Positions 18,872 through 27,837 are shown, numbered from the stretch's first letter. The stretch is 64,000 nucleotides of DNA from Berryella wangjianweii (GCA_013201155.1 CP053716.1:248001-312000), one strand, 5' to 3'. The notes: generated from the sequence alone by a model not told the origin. Program-made: numbers and translations.

Positions 18872-20158
18872 ATGGCGGCGCGCTTTATTCCACCTTGTGA
18901 GGTTTGTTCACCCGCAGAGCAGGCGCATCTGTTTGGTAGAATGGCCCAGCGAGATGGGATGCCGATGATTGATGGTCGAATTACAACGTTTGAGCTGTTT
19001 GCGGGGGCAGGGGGGCTTGCCCTTGGTGCTTCTTTGGCGGGCTTTCGTTCGTTAGGGACGGTTGAGTGGAATCGCTGGGCGTGTGACACCATCCGTCTTA
19101 ATCAGTCGCGTGGGTATTCTCTCGTCCGCGATTGGCAGGTTCATCAGGCCGATGTTCGTGATTTCCCTTTTGATTCAATCAGCGAAGAGGTTGACGTGCT
19201 CTCAGGAGGGCCGCCCTGCCAGCCCTTCTCTATTGGAGGATCCGCGCGTGCGCACGACGACGCCCGTGACATGTTCCCTGCTATGATCGAAGCAGTCAGA
19301 CGACTCAGACCACGTGCCTTCGTGGTCGAAAACGTAAAAGGCTTGCTACGAAGCCAGTTCAAGGATTATTTCCAGTATATCCTGCTGCGGCTTGAATTTC
19401 CCGAGCGGCAGATGCGCAAGGGTGAGCAGTGGTTCGAGCACCTGTCCCGACTTAAGAAGGCCAAAGCCGTATCCGACCGTTTCACTGACGAGCTTACCTA
19501 TGAGGTGCTTCCGACTCTGGTTAACGCTTGTGATTACGGGGTTCCACAGCGTCGTGAGAGGGTATTCATTGTCGGATTTCGCTCCGACCTTGGAATACAC
19601 TGGTCGTTTCCTGACCCTACGCACAGTCGTGAGGCTCTGTTGTGGTCGCAGCGCCCTGGAGGCTCGTATTGGAATCGTCATGGTTTGAAGGATCCCGAGC
19701 ATGCTCTGGCTGTGAAGCCGCCCGAGGATGTTCGTCTTCCTTGGCGCACGGTGCGTGATGCGCTCGCGGGGCTTTCGGATCCCGTTTCGGGCCCGAGTGA
19801 TGTATGGCCAAACCACGAGCTGAGAAGGGGCGCACGTATTTATCCCGGCCATACGGGAAGCTCGCTCGACCTCCCCTCTAAAACTTTAAAGGCGGGGGTG
19901 CATGGAGTCCCCGGAGGGGAAAACATGCTTATCCTCGACTCGGGTGAGCCGCGCTACTACACGGTGAGGGAGGCTGCCAGGATGCAGACCTTCCCTGACG
20001 GGTATCATCTTGATGGCTCGTGGACGGAAGCCATGCGGCAGATTGGCAATGCGGTACCTGTGCTGCTTTCCCAGTGCGTGATGAAATCGCTGGGCATCGC
20101 CCTATGTGCCCAGGAGCTTGGGAGCAAGGTGCGGGAACGAGAGAGGATTGCGATATGA
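18872..20158 (+). CDS. DNA (cytosine-5-)-methyltransferase of an Eco29kI-like system
   Basis: The frame encodes 428 residues. Motif I is FELFAGAGGLALG, motif IV is GGPPCQPFS with the catalytic Cys, motif VI has ENVKG, motif VIII is QRRERVF, and motif X has GNAVPVLLSQ. It methylates cytosine in the site cut by the endonuclease encoded directly downstream. The true start is uncertain. ATG 18872 has no clear ribosome binding site, and starts at 18941, 18959 or 18965 would still leave motif I intact. Codon use and base composition are visibly less GC-rich than neighbours, which suggests acquisition. The stop overlaps the endonuclease start (ATGA). Confidence 0.93.
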   Translation: MAARFIPPCEVCSPAEQAHLFGRMAQRDGMPMIDGRITTFELFAGAGGLALGASLAGFRSLGTVEWNRWACDTIRLNQSRGYSLVRDWQVHQADVRDFPFDSISEEVDVLSGGPPCQPFSIGGSARAHDDARDMFPAMIEAVRRLRPRAFVVENVKGLLRSQFKDYFQYILLRLEFPERQMRKGEQWFEHLSRLKKAKAVSDRFTDELTYEVLPTLVNACDYGVPQRRERVFIVGFRSDLGIHWSFPDPTHSREALLWSQRPGGSYWNRHGLKDPEHALAVKPPEDVRLPWRTVRDALAGLSDPVSGPSDVWPNHELRRGARIYPGHTGSSLDLPSKTLKAGVHGVPGGENMLILDSGEPRYYTVREAARMQTFPDGYHLDGSWTEAMRQIGNAVPVLLSQCVMKSLGIALCAQELGSKVRERERIAI

Positions 20159-20844
20159 CGCCCTTCAATCCGCTTGACAAGCAGAATCTTGCCATCAGCA
20201 TTGCGAACGCCCTCGACGAGGCCGAACCGGTGGCGCTTGACAAATTGGAAAGGTTCGAAGGGGCGGGCGTATACGCGATCTACTACCTCGGTGGGTTTCT
20301 GGCGTACAGGCCAACCGCAGAATGCAACAGGGTCGTATTGAATTACCCAATTTACGTGGGAAAGGCTAGTTCAAAGGGGGCACGGAAGGGTGCATTCGAT
20401 GCAGCTGAGCCGAGCGGCGCCCCCCTGTACAACAGGCTTCGTCAACATAGTCGCAGCATCGAGCAAGCCGTCAACCTCGATATCAGCGATCTGTTTTGTA
20501 AGTATCTTGTAGTGGATGACCTATGGGTTGCATTGGGAGAGTCTCTTCTCATTGCACGCCACGCCCCAATCTGGAATGTTCTAGTCGAAGGGTTCGGAAA
20601 CCATGACCCTGGCAGCGGTCGCCACGCTGGCATGAGGCCTAAATGGGATACCCTGCATCCTGGTCGTCTCTGGGCGGATCAACTGCGTCCGAATGCCATG
20701 AGTGCGCAGCAGATTCACGATGAGGCTCTTAACTATTTGGTAGAGCGTTACGAGGGAATCTCATATACGTTTTCCGATAGTGCGTTGAAGCTGCGCAGGC
20801 AAGACGATAAGGCGCGCAGGGATAAGCCTTTTGGCAGGGTTTGA
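20155..20844 (+). CDS. Eco29kI-family type II restriction endonuclease (GIY-YIG)
   Basis: The 229-residue protein has a GIY-YIG nuclease core: GVYAIYY at 38-44, YPIYVGKA with Tyr67, Arg94 and His98 in NRLRQH, Glu129 in GESLL and Asn141 in APIWN. The spacing of these residues matches the catalytic set I recall for R.Eco29kI (Tyr49, Tyr76, Arg104, His108, Glu142, Asn154), apart from one residue between the second Tyr and the Arg. Eco29kI cuts CCGCGG, so the same or a similar site is the inference. It is coupled to the methyltransferase by a four-base overlap and shares its lower GC. ATG 20155 is chosen for that overlap; earlier in-frame starts lie inside the methyltransferase gene. Confidence 0.92.
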   Translation: MTPFNPLDKQNLAISIANALDEAEPVALDKLERFEGAGVYAIYYLGGFLAYRPTAECNRVVLNYPIYVGKASSKGARKGAFDAAEPSGAPLYNRLRQHSRSIEQAVNLDISDLFCKYLVVDDLWVALGESLLIARHAPIWNVLVEGFGNHDPGSGRHAGMRPKWDTLHPGRLWADQLRPNAMSAQQIHDEALNYLVERYEGISYTFSDSALKLRRQDDKARRDKPFGRV

Positions 20845-20935
20845 TTTGACCTCTTCCCGAAAGCTTGAATGTGGCAATGGATTCCCAGACTGAGAGCATG
20901 GCCAGAAGTCAGCATGTAGTTTTGCAGTACGGCCT

Positions 20936-21358
20936 CTACGCGGGACGGTAGATCGCGCAGTTGTTCGGCGTTTCGTACATCTCCACGCACGAGGGACGCA
21001 GCCCCTCGGCCTCCATGCGCTCGAAGAAGTAGCGGGCCAGGTTCTCGGCGGTGGTGCGGAAGGGCAGCAGCGTTAGCGAGAAGCCCTCCTGCTCAAGGCA
21101 GGCGAGGGTCTGGGGCGCAAGCGACCCCTCCTCGATCAGGAAGGTGTGGTCAAGCTCTTCGGCCAGAGCGCGCACGCAGCGCTTGAACACGCCGAAGTCC
21201 ATCACCATGTCCTTCATGGTGCTCTCGGTCTGCAGCGCGTCGGCCCCGATGTAGGCCACCACGCGCCAGCGATGGCCGTGCAGGTTCTCGCACTTGCCGT
21301 AGTAGTCGGTCAGGAAGTGGGCGCTGTCGAAGGCGCTTTCGGTTTTCAGCTCGTACAT
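20936..21358 (-). CDS. queD: 6-carboxytetrahydropterin synthase (QueD family)
   Basis: The 140-residue protein has the family zinc-binding histidines His14 (SAHFL) and His27/His29 (NLHGHRW), with the catalytic Cys23 just before. A second conserved part is LDHTFL, and VEMYETPNN near the end supplies the substrate-binding Glu. QueD makes the 6-carboxytetrahydropterin precursor of queuosine. The ATG follows GAAGGAG, and a minus-strand TAGAAT box lies about 30 bases upstream. No queC or queE is next to it in this window. Confidence 0.9.
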   Translation of the reverse strand: MYELKTESAFDSAHFLTDYYGKCENLHGHRWRVVAYIGADALQTESTMKDMVMDFGVFKRCVRALAEELDHTFLIEEGSLAPQTLACLEQEGFSLTLLPFRTTAENLARYFFERMEAEGLRPSCVEMYETPNNCAIYRPA

Positions 21359-21388
21359 GCTGCTCCTTCAGGTGCGGGTATCGGCGTC

Positions 21389-21394
21389 ATTCTA
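21389..21394 (-). promoter_or_regulatory. Candidate -10 box (TAGAAT) for queD
   Basis: The reverse strand reads TAGAAT about 31 bases ahead of the queD start. A convincing -35 is not visible. Confidence 0.35.
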
Positions 21395-21550
21395 GCGCAA
21401 GCGGCAGTGCGCACGCGCCCTGCCCATCTACCCGATGCTGTGCGGTAACGCGCCTGCGGCCCTGCATGCCCGTTCGACGGCGAAGGGCTATACTGGGCGG
21501 CTAGCACCCATTCGCGGCGCCCGTCCGCCGCATACGGAAGGAGGGCGCGC

Positions 21551-22039
21551 ATGGAGCGCATCGCCAGCTTCACGATCGACCACAATCTTCTGGAACCCGG
21601 CGTGTACGTGTCGCGGATCGACCAGGATCCCGACACCGGCGCCGTGGTCACCACCTTCGACCTGCGCCTGACGGCGCCCAACCGCGAGCCGGTCATGGAC
21701 ACGGCCTCGGTGCACGCCCTCGAGCACCTGATCGCCACGTACCTGCGCAACGACCCTGCGTACTGCCGGCGCGTGGTGTACTTCGGCCCCATGGGGTGTC
21801 GCACCGGCTTCTACCTGCTGGTGTTCGGCGATGAGACCGCGCAGGACATCGCGCCTCTGGTGACGCGCATGTTCGCCTTCGCCCGCGACTTCCAGGGCGA
21901 GGTGCCGGGTGCCACGCCGGCCGAGTGCGGCAACTACCACGACAGCGACCTCATGGGCGCCCGGTGGTGGGCGCGCCACTATCTGGACAAGACGCTTTCG
22001 CGCCTTGACGAGGCGCATACGACCTATCCGCAGGCATAG
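21551..22039 (+). CDS. luxS: S-ribosylhomocysteine lyase
   Basis: The 162-residue protein has every LuxS active-site residue: HALEH with His55, Glu58 and His59, the catalytic Cys83 in GPMGCRTGF, and the third zinc ligand Cys126 in AECGNYHD. It splits S-ribosylhomocysteine to homocysteine and the autoinducer-2 precursor. The ATG follows GGAAGGAGG. mtnN begins 16 bases after its stop, so the pair forms an operon covering two successive steps of S-adenosylhomocysteine detoxification. A TATACT box lies at 21489-21494 upstream. Confidence 0.96.
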   Translation: MERIASFTIDHNLLEPGVYVSRIDQDPDTGAVVTTFDLRLTAPNREPVMDTASVHALEHLIATYLRNDPAYCRRVVYFGPMGCRTGFYLLVFGDETAQDIAPLVTRMFAFARDFQGEVPGATPAECGNYHDSDLMGARWWARHYLDKTLSRLDEAHTTYPQA

Positions 22040-22055
22040 GGCGAGGGGAGCGCGC

Positions 22056-22784
22056 ATGACGAAGGTCGGGATCATCGCCGCCATGGAGGTGGAGGCCGAG
22101 CTGCTGAAGAGCTCGATGCCCTCCGTGCGGACGCATCATCACATGTCCACCGAATTCTGCGAGGGGCGGTTGGGTCCCACCGACGTGGTGGTGGTGCGCT
22201 CGGGCATCGGGAAGGTGAACGCCGCCATGTGCGCGCAGGTGCTGGTCAGCGTGTTCGGGGTCAGCCACGTGATCAACACGGGCATCGCGGGCTCGCTTGA
22301 CGCGCGGATCGACATCGGCGACTTGGTGGTGTCGGTGGATGCGGTGCAGCACGACATGGACGCCACGAACTTCGGCTACGAGCCGGGCGTGGTGCCTCAG
22401 ATGCCCATCAGCTCGTTCTTCCGCGCTGATGAAGGCCTGCGAGCCCGCGCGCTGGCCGCCGCGCGCGCCTGCGTGCCCGCGGTGGGGGTATTCGAGGGGC
22501 GCGTGCTGTCGGGTGACTGCTTCGTGGCTGACGAGGAGATGAAGCATCGCCTGGTGGAGGGCTTCCAGGGCCTGTGCTGCGAGATGGAGGGCGCTGCGAT
22601 CGCCCATGCCTGCGCGCTCAACCGCGTGCCGTTCGTGGTGGTGCGGGCCATTTCCGATAAGGCCGACGGGTCGGCGTCGATGGACTACCCGGTGTTCGAG
22701 GAGCAGGCCGCGCGTCACTGCGCGCTGGTGGTGCGGCACATGGTGGAGCATCTGAGCGAGGACGCGGGGACTCCGGCCCCGTAG
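22056..22784 (+). CDS. mtnN: 5'-methylthioadenosine / S-adenosylhomocysteine nucleosidase
   Basis: The 242-residue protein has the MTAN pattern: IIAAMEVEAELL at the N-terminus with the catalytic Glu, SGIGKVNAA, NTGIAGSLD, CCEMEGAAIAHAC and the C-terminal catalytic Asp in ISDKADGSA. It releases adenine from S-adenosylhomocysteine and feeds LuxS, encoded just upstream. ATG 22056 follows GCGAGGGGAG. It is convergent with elp3, with 33 bases between the two stops. Confidence 0.95.
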   Translation: MTKVGIIAAMEVEAELLKSSMPSVRTHHHMSTEFCEGRLGPTDVVVVRSGIGKVNAAMCAQVLVSVFGVSHVINTGIAGSLDARIDIGDLVVSVDAVQHDMDATNFGYEPGVVPQMPISSFFRADEGLRARALAAARACVPAVGVFEGRVLSGDCFVADEEMKHRLVEGFQGLCCEMEGAAIAHACALNRVPFVVVRAISDKADGSASMDYPVFEEQAARHCALVVRHMVEHLSEDAGTPAP

Positions 22785-22817
22785 CGCCTCACGCGGGCTT
22801 GCGCCTTCGCCACGCCA

Positions 22818-24692
22818 TCAGGGGCGCCGGGCGTCGTCGCATGCAGGTGGCCCCTCTGCGTCCTGCGCGGGATTCTTTCCCAGGTCGCGGCTCTGGTACA
22901 TCCCGTCGTCGCGAAAGCCCAGCCGCCGGTAGTAGTCGCGCGTTCCCACCGCGCTGATCACGCTCACGTGGGCGAATCCCTCGTCCTGTGCGATGCGGCA
23001 TGCGCGCTCCACCAGAGCGCGCCCCAGACCCTGGTGCTGCGCCCCGCCTGACGTCCGATGCAGCGGCGCGGCGGCCCCGTACACGTGCACCTCGCGGATC
23101 ATCGCGTGCGAGGCGCAGGTGGGCAGCCCTTCCTCCTCCATGACCCTCGCTCCGTGGGCGGTTGGCAGCGACAGGCGCAGGAAGCCCAGGATGCGCTCAT
23201 CGGGAAGCACCCATTCCAGGAACACCTCGCGGGCCACGTCGGCGTCGTAGCGATGCGCGCGCAGGCGCGCCCGGCGGGCGTCCGCGCGGTCGGTGGCCAG
23301 CTCGCGGTAGCGCACCTCGTCCACAGGGCGCCCGCTTTGCCTCACGGCCCGCTCAACCTGTTGGCGCAGGTTGGTGCGCTTCACCCCGGCGACGATGTCG
23401 TGCGCCGAGATGTCGCGCACCATACGCGATATGCGCAGATAGGGTGGCGCCTCGACGACGCACTCGGCGAGCAGCGAGGTGAGCGTGGCCTCGTCGTAGG
23501 GCGTCCAGCGTCCGCTCTCATGAAGCGCGCCCAGGCGCGTCCCCTCAACCAGCATGCAGGGGTACAGCTTCACCTCATCGGGGCAGAAGCGGGGGTCGCT
23601 GGTAAGCGTGCGATAGGCGCGCAGGTCGGCGGCGGGGTCGCTGCCGGGCAGGTTCGGCATCAGGTGGGCGTGGATCTTGAAGCCGTGCAGGCGAATCAGC
23701 GCGAAGGCCCGCGCGATCTGCGCGGGCGCGGCCAGGCGCCCGCAGGCCTCCAGGGCGCGCTCGTCCAGAGTCTGCACGCCGATCTGCACCTTCGTGCAGC
23801 CCAGCTGCCGCATCGCGGCAAGGCCGGCGGCGCTCACGCGCTCGGGGCGCGTCTCCACCACCAGGCCCACCACGCGGTGCGCGGCCCGCTCGTTCAGGCG
23901 ATGCTGACATTCGACTTCGCCTTGGTCGGCCTGCTGCCAGGCGGTCAGGTCGTGCCAGGGCGTGTTCGGGCCGTACAGCTCGGCCAGCGCCTGGGCGTAG
24001 GTGGTGCGACCCTCGTTCACGCGCTGCTGAGCGTCTGAGGCCCGCGCCGCCAGTCGTTGGGGGTCCGTGGTCAGCCCGGCGCTTCGGTAGCGCGCCCGAC
24101 GTGCTTCGACTTCGGCGGCGCGTTCGGCATCCGAGCAGTTCAGCGCTGCGAACAGCTCGCGCACGAACCAGCGCCGATACGGCGCGGGATAGTCGCACCA
24201 GGTGCCTCCCAGCACGATCAGCTCAACCTTGTCGATGGGATGCCCCATGTCGCCCAGCGCGGCCAGCCGGACGCTCACCTGCAGAAACGGATCGAAGAAG
24301 CAGCGTTCGGCGCGCTGGCACGCTGGCTCGTCTGACAGGTAGCTCTTGGGCATGCGCACGTCGTTGGGGCAGAACAGGCAGTCGCCCCCGCACGGCCAGG
24401 GCCGGGCGATCACCGTGATCGTGGCCACGCCGCTGGCGGTGCGGCGCGGCTTCACGCGGATCGCGTCCAGCAGACGCCGCTCCAGCGACTCGTCGATCTC
24501 CCACGAACGCCACCGCTCGGGATCGTCGCGCTTCACGTGCAGGTAGAAGGGGTGCAGGCCCTTCTTCGACACATGCTGTGACACCTCGCGCACATCCACG
24601 TTGCGCGCGCGAACGAGGCGGGCGAGCGTCGCGGTGTCAAGGTGCGCGCCTTCCCGCAGAAGGGCTAGTATGTCCAGCAGCAGTTCTTCCAT
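22818..24692 (-). CDS. elp3: Elp3-family tRNA uridine 5-carboxymethyl-modifying enzyme (radical SAM + GNAT)
   Basis: The 624-residue protein has an N-terminal helical extension, a radical SAM domain with Cys101, Cys105 and Cys108 (CGGDCLFC), the Elp3 sequence PKSYLSDEPACQRA, ELIVLGGTWCDYP, IGVQTLD and GFKIHAHLMPNLPG, and a C-terminal acetyltransferase domain with QHQGLGRALV and YYRRLGF. Elp3 installs a carboxymethyl group on wobble U34 of tRNA. The cysteine spacing is CX3CX2C, tighter than the Elp3 pattern I know. I chose ATG 24692; a GTG at 24737 would overlap the divergent gene. The neighbour is a Trm9-like methyltransferase, which would act next in the same pathway. Confidence 0.92.
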   Translation of the reverse strand: MEELLLDILALLREGAHLDTATLARLVRARNVDVREVSQHVSKKGLHPFYLHVKRDDPERWRSWEIDESLERRLLDAIRVKPRRTASGVATITVIARPWPCGGDCLFCPNDVRMPKSYLSDEPACQRAERCFFDPFLQVSVRLAALGDMGHPIDKVELIVLGGTWCDYPAPYRRWFVRELFAALNCSDAERAAEVEARRARYRSAGLTTDPQRLAARASDAQQRVNEGRTTYAQALAELYGPNTPWHDLTAWQQADQGEVECQHRLNERAAHRVVGLVVETRPERVSAAGLAAMRQLGCTKVQIGVQTLDERALEACGRLAAPAQIARAFALIRLHGFKIHAHLMPNLPGSDPAADLRAYRTLTSDPRFCPDEVKLYPCMLVEGTRLGALHESGRWTPYDEATLTSLLAECVVEAPPYLRISRMVRDISAHDIVAGVKRTNLRQQVERAVRQSGRPVDEVRYRELATDRADARRARLRAHRYDADVAREVFLEWVLPDERILGFLRLSLPTAHGARVMEEEGLPTCASHAMIREVHVYGAAAPLHRTSGGAQHQGLGRALVERACRIAQDEGFAHVSVISAVGTRDYYRRLGFRDDGMYQSRDLGKNPAQDAEGPPACDDARRP

Positions 24693-24727
24693 AGCGCAGC
24701 ATCTTAGCGCAACGGCAGGGGAGGCCC

Positions 24728-25516
24728 ATGGATTCACGCACCGCGCAGCGCCTGGCGCAGATCAACACCGCGTTCTACGAGCGCAACGCGGCATCGTTCT
24801 CGGCCACCAGACAGCATCCCTGGCAGGGGTGGCGGGAGTGCCTGCGCATCGCGCGCGAGCAGGGCGTCGTGCCGACGCACGAAGCCGCTGACGCGCAGGT
24901 GAGCGTGCTGGATGTGGCCTGCGGCAACCTGCGCTTCGAGCGTTTCCTGGCCGGGGAGGCGCCCGCAGTGCGCTTCGCCGTTCATGCCGTGGATAACTGC
25001 GATGGGCTGGTCAGCGCTCAGGGCGAGGCATCATATCAGTCGCTGGACGTGTGCGCGGCGCTGCTGACCGAGCCGCCCGTGCTGAGCACCGTGCTGCGTC
25101 CCCTCGCCTGCGACCTGGTTGTTTGCTTCGGCTTCCTGCACCATGTGCCCACCTTTCGCGCGCGCCTGGATCTGCTGCGCACGCTGACGGCCCGCACGCG
25201 GCCCGGGGGCCTTTGCCTGGTATCGGCGTGGCGCTTCGATGCCGACGAGCGCCTGCGCACCCGCGCTCCGCTCGATACCGCGCGCGCGGCGCCTCAGGTG
25301 GGAATCGATCGGGCCGACCTTGATGCGGGCGACTACCTTCTGGGCTGGCAGGGAAGGCCCGATGCGTGGCGATACTGCCATTGCGTTGACGATGTTGAGG
25401 TCGATTGCCTGGTGAAAGGCGTGGTCGATGACGCTCTCCTGGTGCGTCGCTTCCGCGCCGACGGTCCGCAGGGACGCTCGAACGAGTATCTGGCGCTGAC
25501 CCCTCGCGCTTCGTAG
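24728..25516 (+). CDS. Trm9/ALKBH8-like class I SAM methyltransferase, possible tRNA cm5U methyl-esterase-forming enzyme
   Basis: The 262-residue protein has an N-terminal FYERNAASFSATRQHPW segment that resembles the start of Trm9 and ALKBH8 methyltransferase domains. Motif I is VLDVACGNLRFERFL, and CFGFLHHVPTFRARL is the post-motif region. Near the C-terminus, GDYLLGW followed by RYCHCVDDVEVDCLV mirrors the Trm9 pattern of a VPW-like loop then RYYHxFxxxELxxL. Trm9 methylates cm5U to mcm5U on tRNA. The gene starts 35 bases from the divergent elp3 start, with GGGGAGG as ribosome binding site. Function is inferred from these motifs and the neighbour; it could instead be an unrelated small-molecule methyltransferase. 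Confidence 0.7.
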   Translation: MDSRTAQRLAQINTAFYERNAASFSATRQHPWQGWRECLRIAREQGVVPTHEAADAQVSVLDVACGNLRFERFLAGEAPAVRFAVHAVDNCDGLVSAQGEASYQSLDVCAALLTEPPVLSTVLRPLACDLVVCFGFLHHVPTFRARLDLLRTLTARTRPGGLCLVSAWRFDADERLRTRAPLDTARAAPQVGIDRADLDAGDYLLGWQGRPDAWRYCHCVDDVEVDCLVKGVVDDALLVRRFRADGPQGRSNEYLALTPRAS

Positions 25517-25719
25517 GGCCTTCGCGCTCGGGCGGGTGCGCCTCCACGCCGGCGACGTGCTGGCTCTCGCGCGCCTCGGGGGTCGTCCTGCGGCGCGGCC
25601 GGAGCGCGTGTCCCCGACTGCGCCGCAGAGTGCGGCTCCTCGATGCGGCCGTTCGGTTCACGCGCCCCTGACCTCTGCGTGCTTGGCCTGCACGCGCGGC
25701 CTGTCATTTGCGCGCCCCT

Positions 25720-27837
25720 TCACACGCGCTGGCCCTCAAGGCCGCGCTCGCGGGTAAGCGAGCGCGCGCTCAGCCAGGTCACCAGCATGTAGCAGCCGTA
25801 CACGAGGGCGAACGACCCGGTTGCCACCAGGGCCGTGGCCCCGATGTCGAAGCCGCCGAACAGCCTGACGATCACCGCCACCGCCTGCATGGCGCACAGC
25901 GTGTGGCACACGGCCACGATCAGCGGGAACAGGAAGTACACGCACACCTGGGCGCCCAGACTGCCGGCGATCGCCCGCTCGCGCACGCCCAGCTTCCGCA
26001 GCAGGTTGTAGCGGTGCGTGTTGTCGTCCGCTTCGGTGAGCTGCTGGATGGCCAGCATGCCCGCACACGAGACGACCAACGAGAATCCCAGGTAGATTGC
26101 CAGGAATGCCACCACGCCGCGGATGCCGAACCCTTGCTCCTCCACATCGTGACGCGTGACCGTCTGGTAGTCGGGCCACGGCGTTACTCGCTCGGCGTCT
26201 CTTTGGGCAGCGCCGCCCTGCACGGTTTCCTGCGCCTCGGTCAGGGCCGCCTGCGCTGCCTCCGAGTGAAGCTGCAGGTTCAGCACGGTTTGCGCCACTA
26301 TCATGCCTTCGGGCATCTCGTCATCGCGCACCACCACGGTCCCGGTGTTCATGGGAACGTAGGAGTTGCTCAGCGAGGCGGTCAGCATGCGCGTCAGGCG
26401 CAGATCGCGCCTACCCAGGGGCACGGTGGCTCCGCTGCTCACGGCATTCTGCCACGCTGAGCTGGTCAGTCCGCTGTTGCAGACCACGGCCGCCGAACCG
26501 GGCTCAAGCGTCAGCTGCTCGGCGCCTTGAAGCTCAAGCAGGGCGTTTACCTGCGAGAGGCGGGCGAACGAGAGGGGCATCTCGCCCGCGCGCTCCAAAA
26601 GCCCCAGCTCCCTGAGCGATTCGGTGAGCGATTTGCCGCTGGAGAGGGTCACGTCGCCGAAGGTCACGGGCCGCTCGCCTGAGAACATCAGGTTTACCTG
26701 AGCCGATCGTTTTGCGAGGCTGTCGAGCCCCATTTGGCCCACGGCCCGCAGCTCGGCGTCAACGACTGCGGCCATATCCCAGTCATGCGCGCGCGCCCAG
26801 GCCACGGCTTCGTCCGACCGGGTTGAGTGCACCTCTCCCGCGCCGCCCACGACCCATCCGCTGGATATGGTGGCGTCGTAGGGAGTGATGGTCTTCTGGC
26901 TCTCGTTCAGGGCGTTCGTGATGCCGATGCCGCCGCACACGCTGGTGATGGCGAAGAACAGCGTCATGCTGACCACGGCCATGGTCGCGGTGGCGCTGTT
27001 GATCCGCGCGTTCAGCTGACGCAGCGTGAACATGCGGATTCCGCGCAGGTACAGGGGTTTGGCCAGCTGGCCCACGCGCAGAAGGAAGCCTGCGGCCGAG
27101 TAGAACAGCAGCCATGTGCCCGCGCACACCAGTACGGTTGATGCCATGAACTCGGGCTTGTCGGGGGTGATGCCCACCTTCAGCAGCAGGTGGTAGGCCG
27201 TTGTGATCAGCGCTACTGCCACCACGAACAGCAGGCTTGCGATCGGCAGGCTGCGCAGCCTGATGGTCTGGCTGCGGCGCTCGGCGGCCATGAGGTCGAT
27301 CAGCTTGGTGCGCGATACCACCACCGCACCGTACACGGCTGACACGACGAACACGGCGCCGAACACGGCCAACGTGCCCATCAGGGCCGGCACCGAGAAG
27401 CCCACCACGCCGACGAACCCGGTGTTGAACATGTGAGACCCCAGATTGGCGAGGCCCTGCGACAGCAGCCAGCCCGCGATCACGCCCACGGCCAGCGACG
27501 CGCCGCCCACCACCATCGACTCGATCAGCGAGATGAGGGCCACGTGACGAGTCTGCATGCCCAGAGCCATGTACAGGCCGAACTCGCGTTTGCGTCGGCG
27601 CAGCAAGAACCCGTTGGCGTAGACGATGAGAAAGCCCAGCACCACGGTGACCAGATAGCTGGCGATGCTCACTACCAGGACCAGCGCCTTGCGTGCCTCG
27701 GTGCCGCCTTCGGGCACCAGGTCGCCCACGGCGTTGAAGGCGTAGAACACCGTGATGCCCAGCACCACGGTGAGGAAGTACACCGAGAAGTCGCCAAGCG
27801 ACTTCCGTATGTTTCCCCAGGCAAGCTTAGCGAACAT
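25720..27837 (-). CDS. FtsX-type ABC transporter permease
   Basis: The 705-residue membrane protein has an N-terminal span, an FtsX-like domain with several spans at about residues 60-160, further paired spans, a large extracytoplasmic loop at about 320-540, and a C-terminal FtsX-like domain with three spans. This is the layout of BceB-like or MacB-like permeases that deal with peptide antibiotics or lipids. The motif REFGLYMALGMQ after the first FtsX spans is typical. It overlaps the ATPase gene by 11 bases, so the two are coupled. Substrate is unknown. Confidence 0.88.
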   Translation of the reverse strand: MFAKLAWGNIRKSLGDFSVYFLTVVLGITVFYAFNAVGDLVPEGGTEARKALVLVVSIASYLVTVVLGFLIVYANGFLLRRRKREFGLYMALGMQTRHVALISLIESMVVGGASLAVGVIAGWLLSQGLANLGSHMFNTGFVGVVGFSVPALMGTLAVFGAVFVVSAVYGAVVVSRTKLIDLMAAERRSQTIRLRSLPIASLLFVVAVALITTAYHLLLKVGITPDKPEFMASTVLVCAGTWLLFYSAAGFLLRVGQLAKPLYLRGIRMFTLRQLNARINSATATMAVVSMTLFFAITSVCGGIGITNALNESQKTITPYDATISSGWVVGGAGEVHSTRSDEAVAWARAHDWDMAAVVDAELRAVGQMGLDSLAKRSAQVNLMFSGERPVTFGDVTLSSGKSLTESLRELGLLERAGEMPLSFARLSQVNALLELQGAEQLTLEPGSAAVVCNSGLTSSAWQNAVSSGATVPLGRRDLRLTRMLTASLSNSYVPMNTGTVVVRDDEMPEGMIVAQTVLNLQLHSEAAQAALTEAQETVQGGAAQRDAERVTPWPDYQTVTRHDVEEQGFGIRGVVAFLAIYLGFSLVVSCAGMLAIQQLTEADDNTHRYNLLRKLGVRERAIAGSLGAQVCVYFLFPLIVAVCHTLCAMQAVAVIVRLFGGFDIGATALVATGSFALVYGCYMLVTWLSARSLTRERGLEGQRV

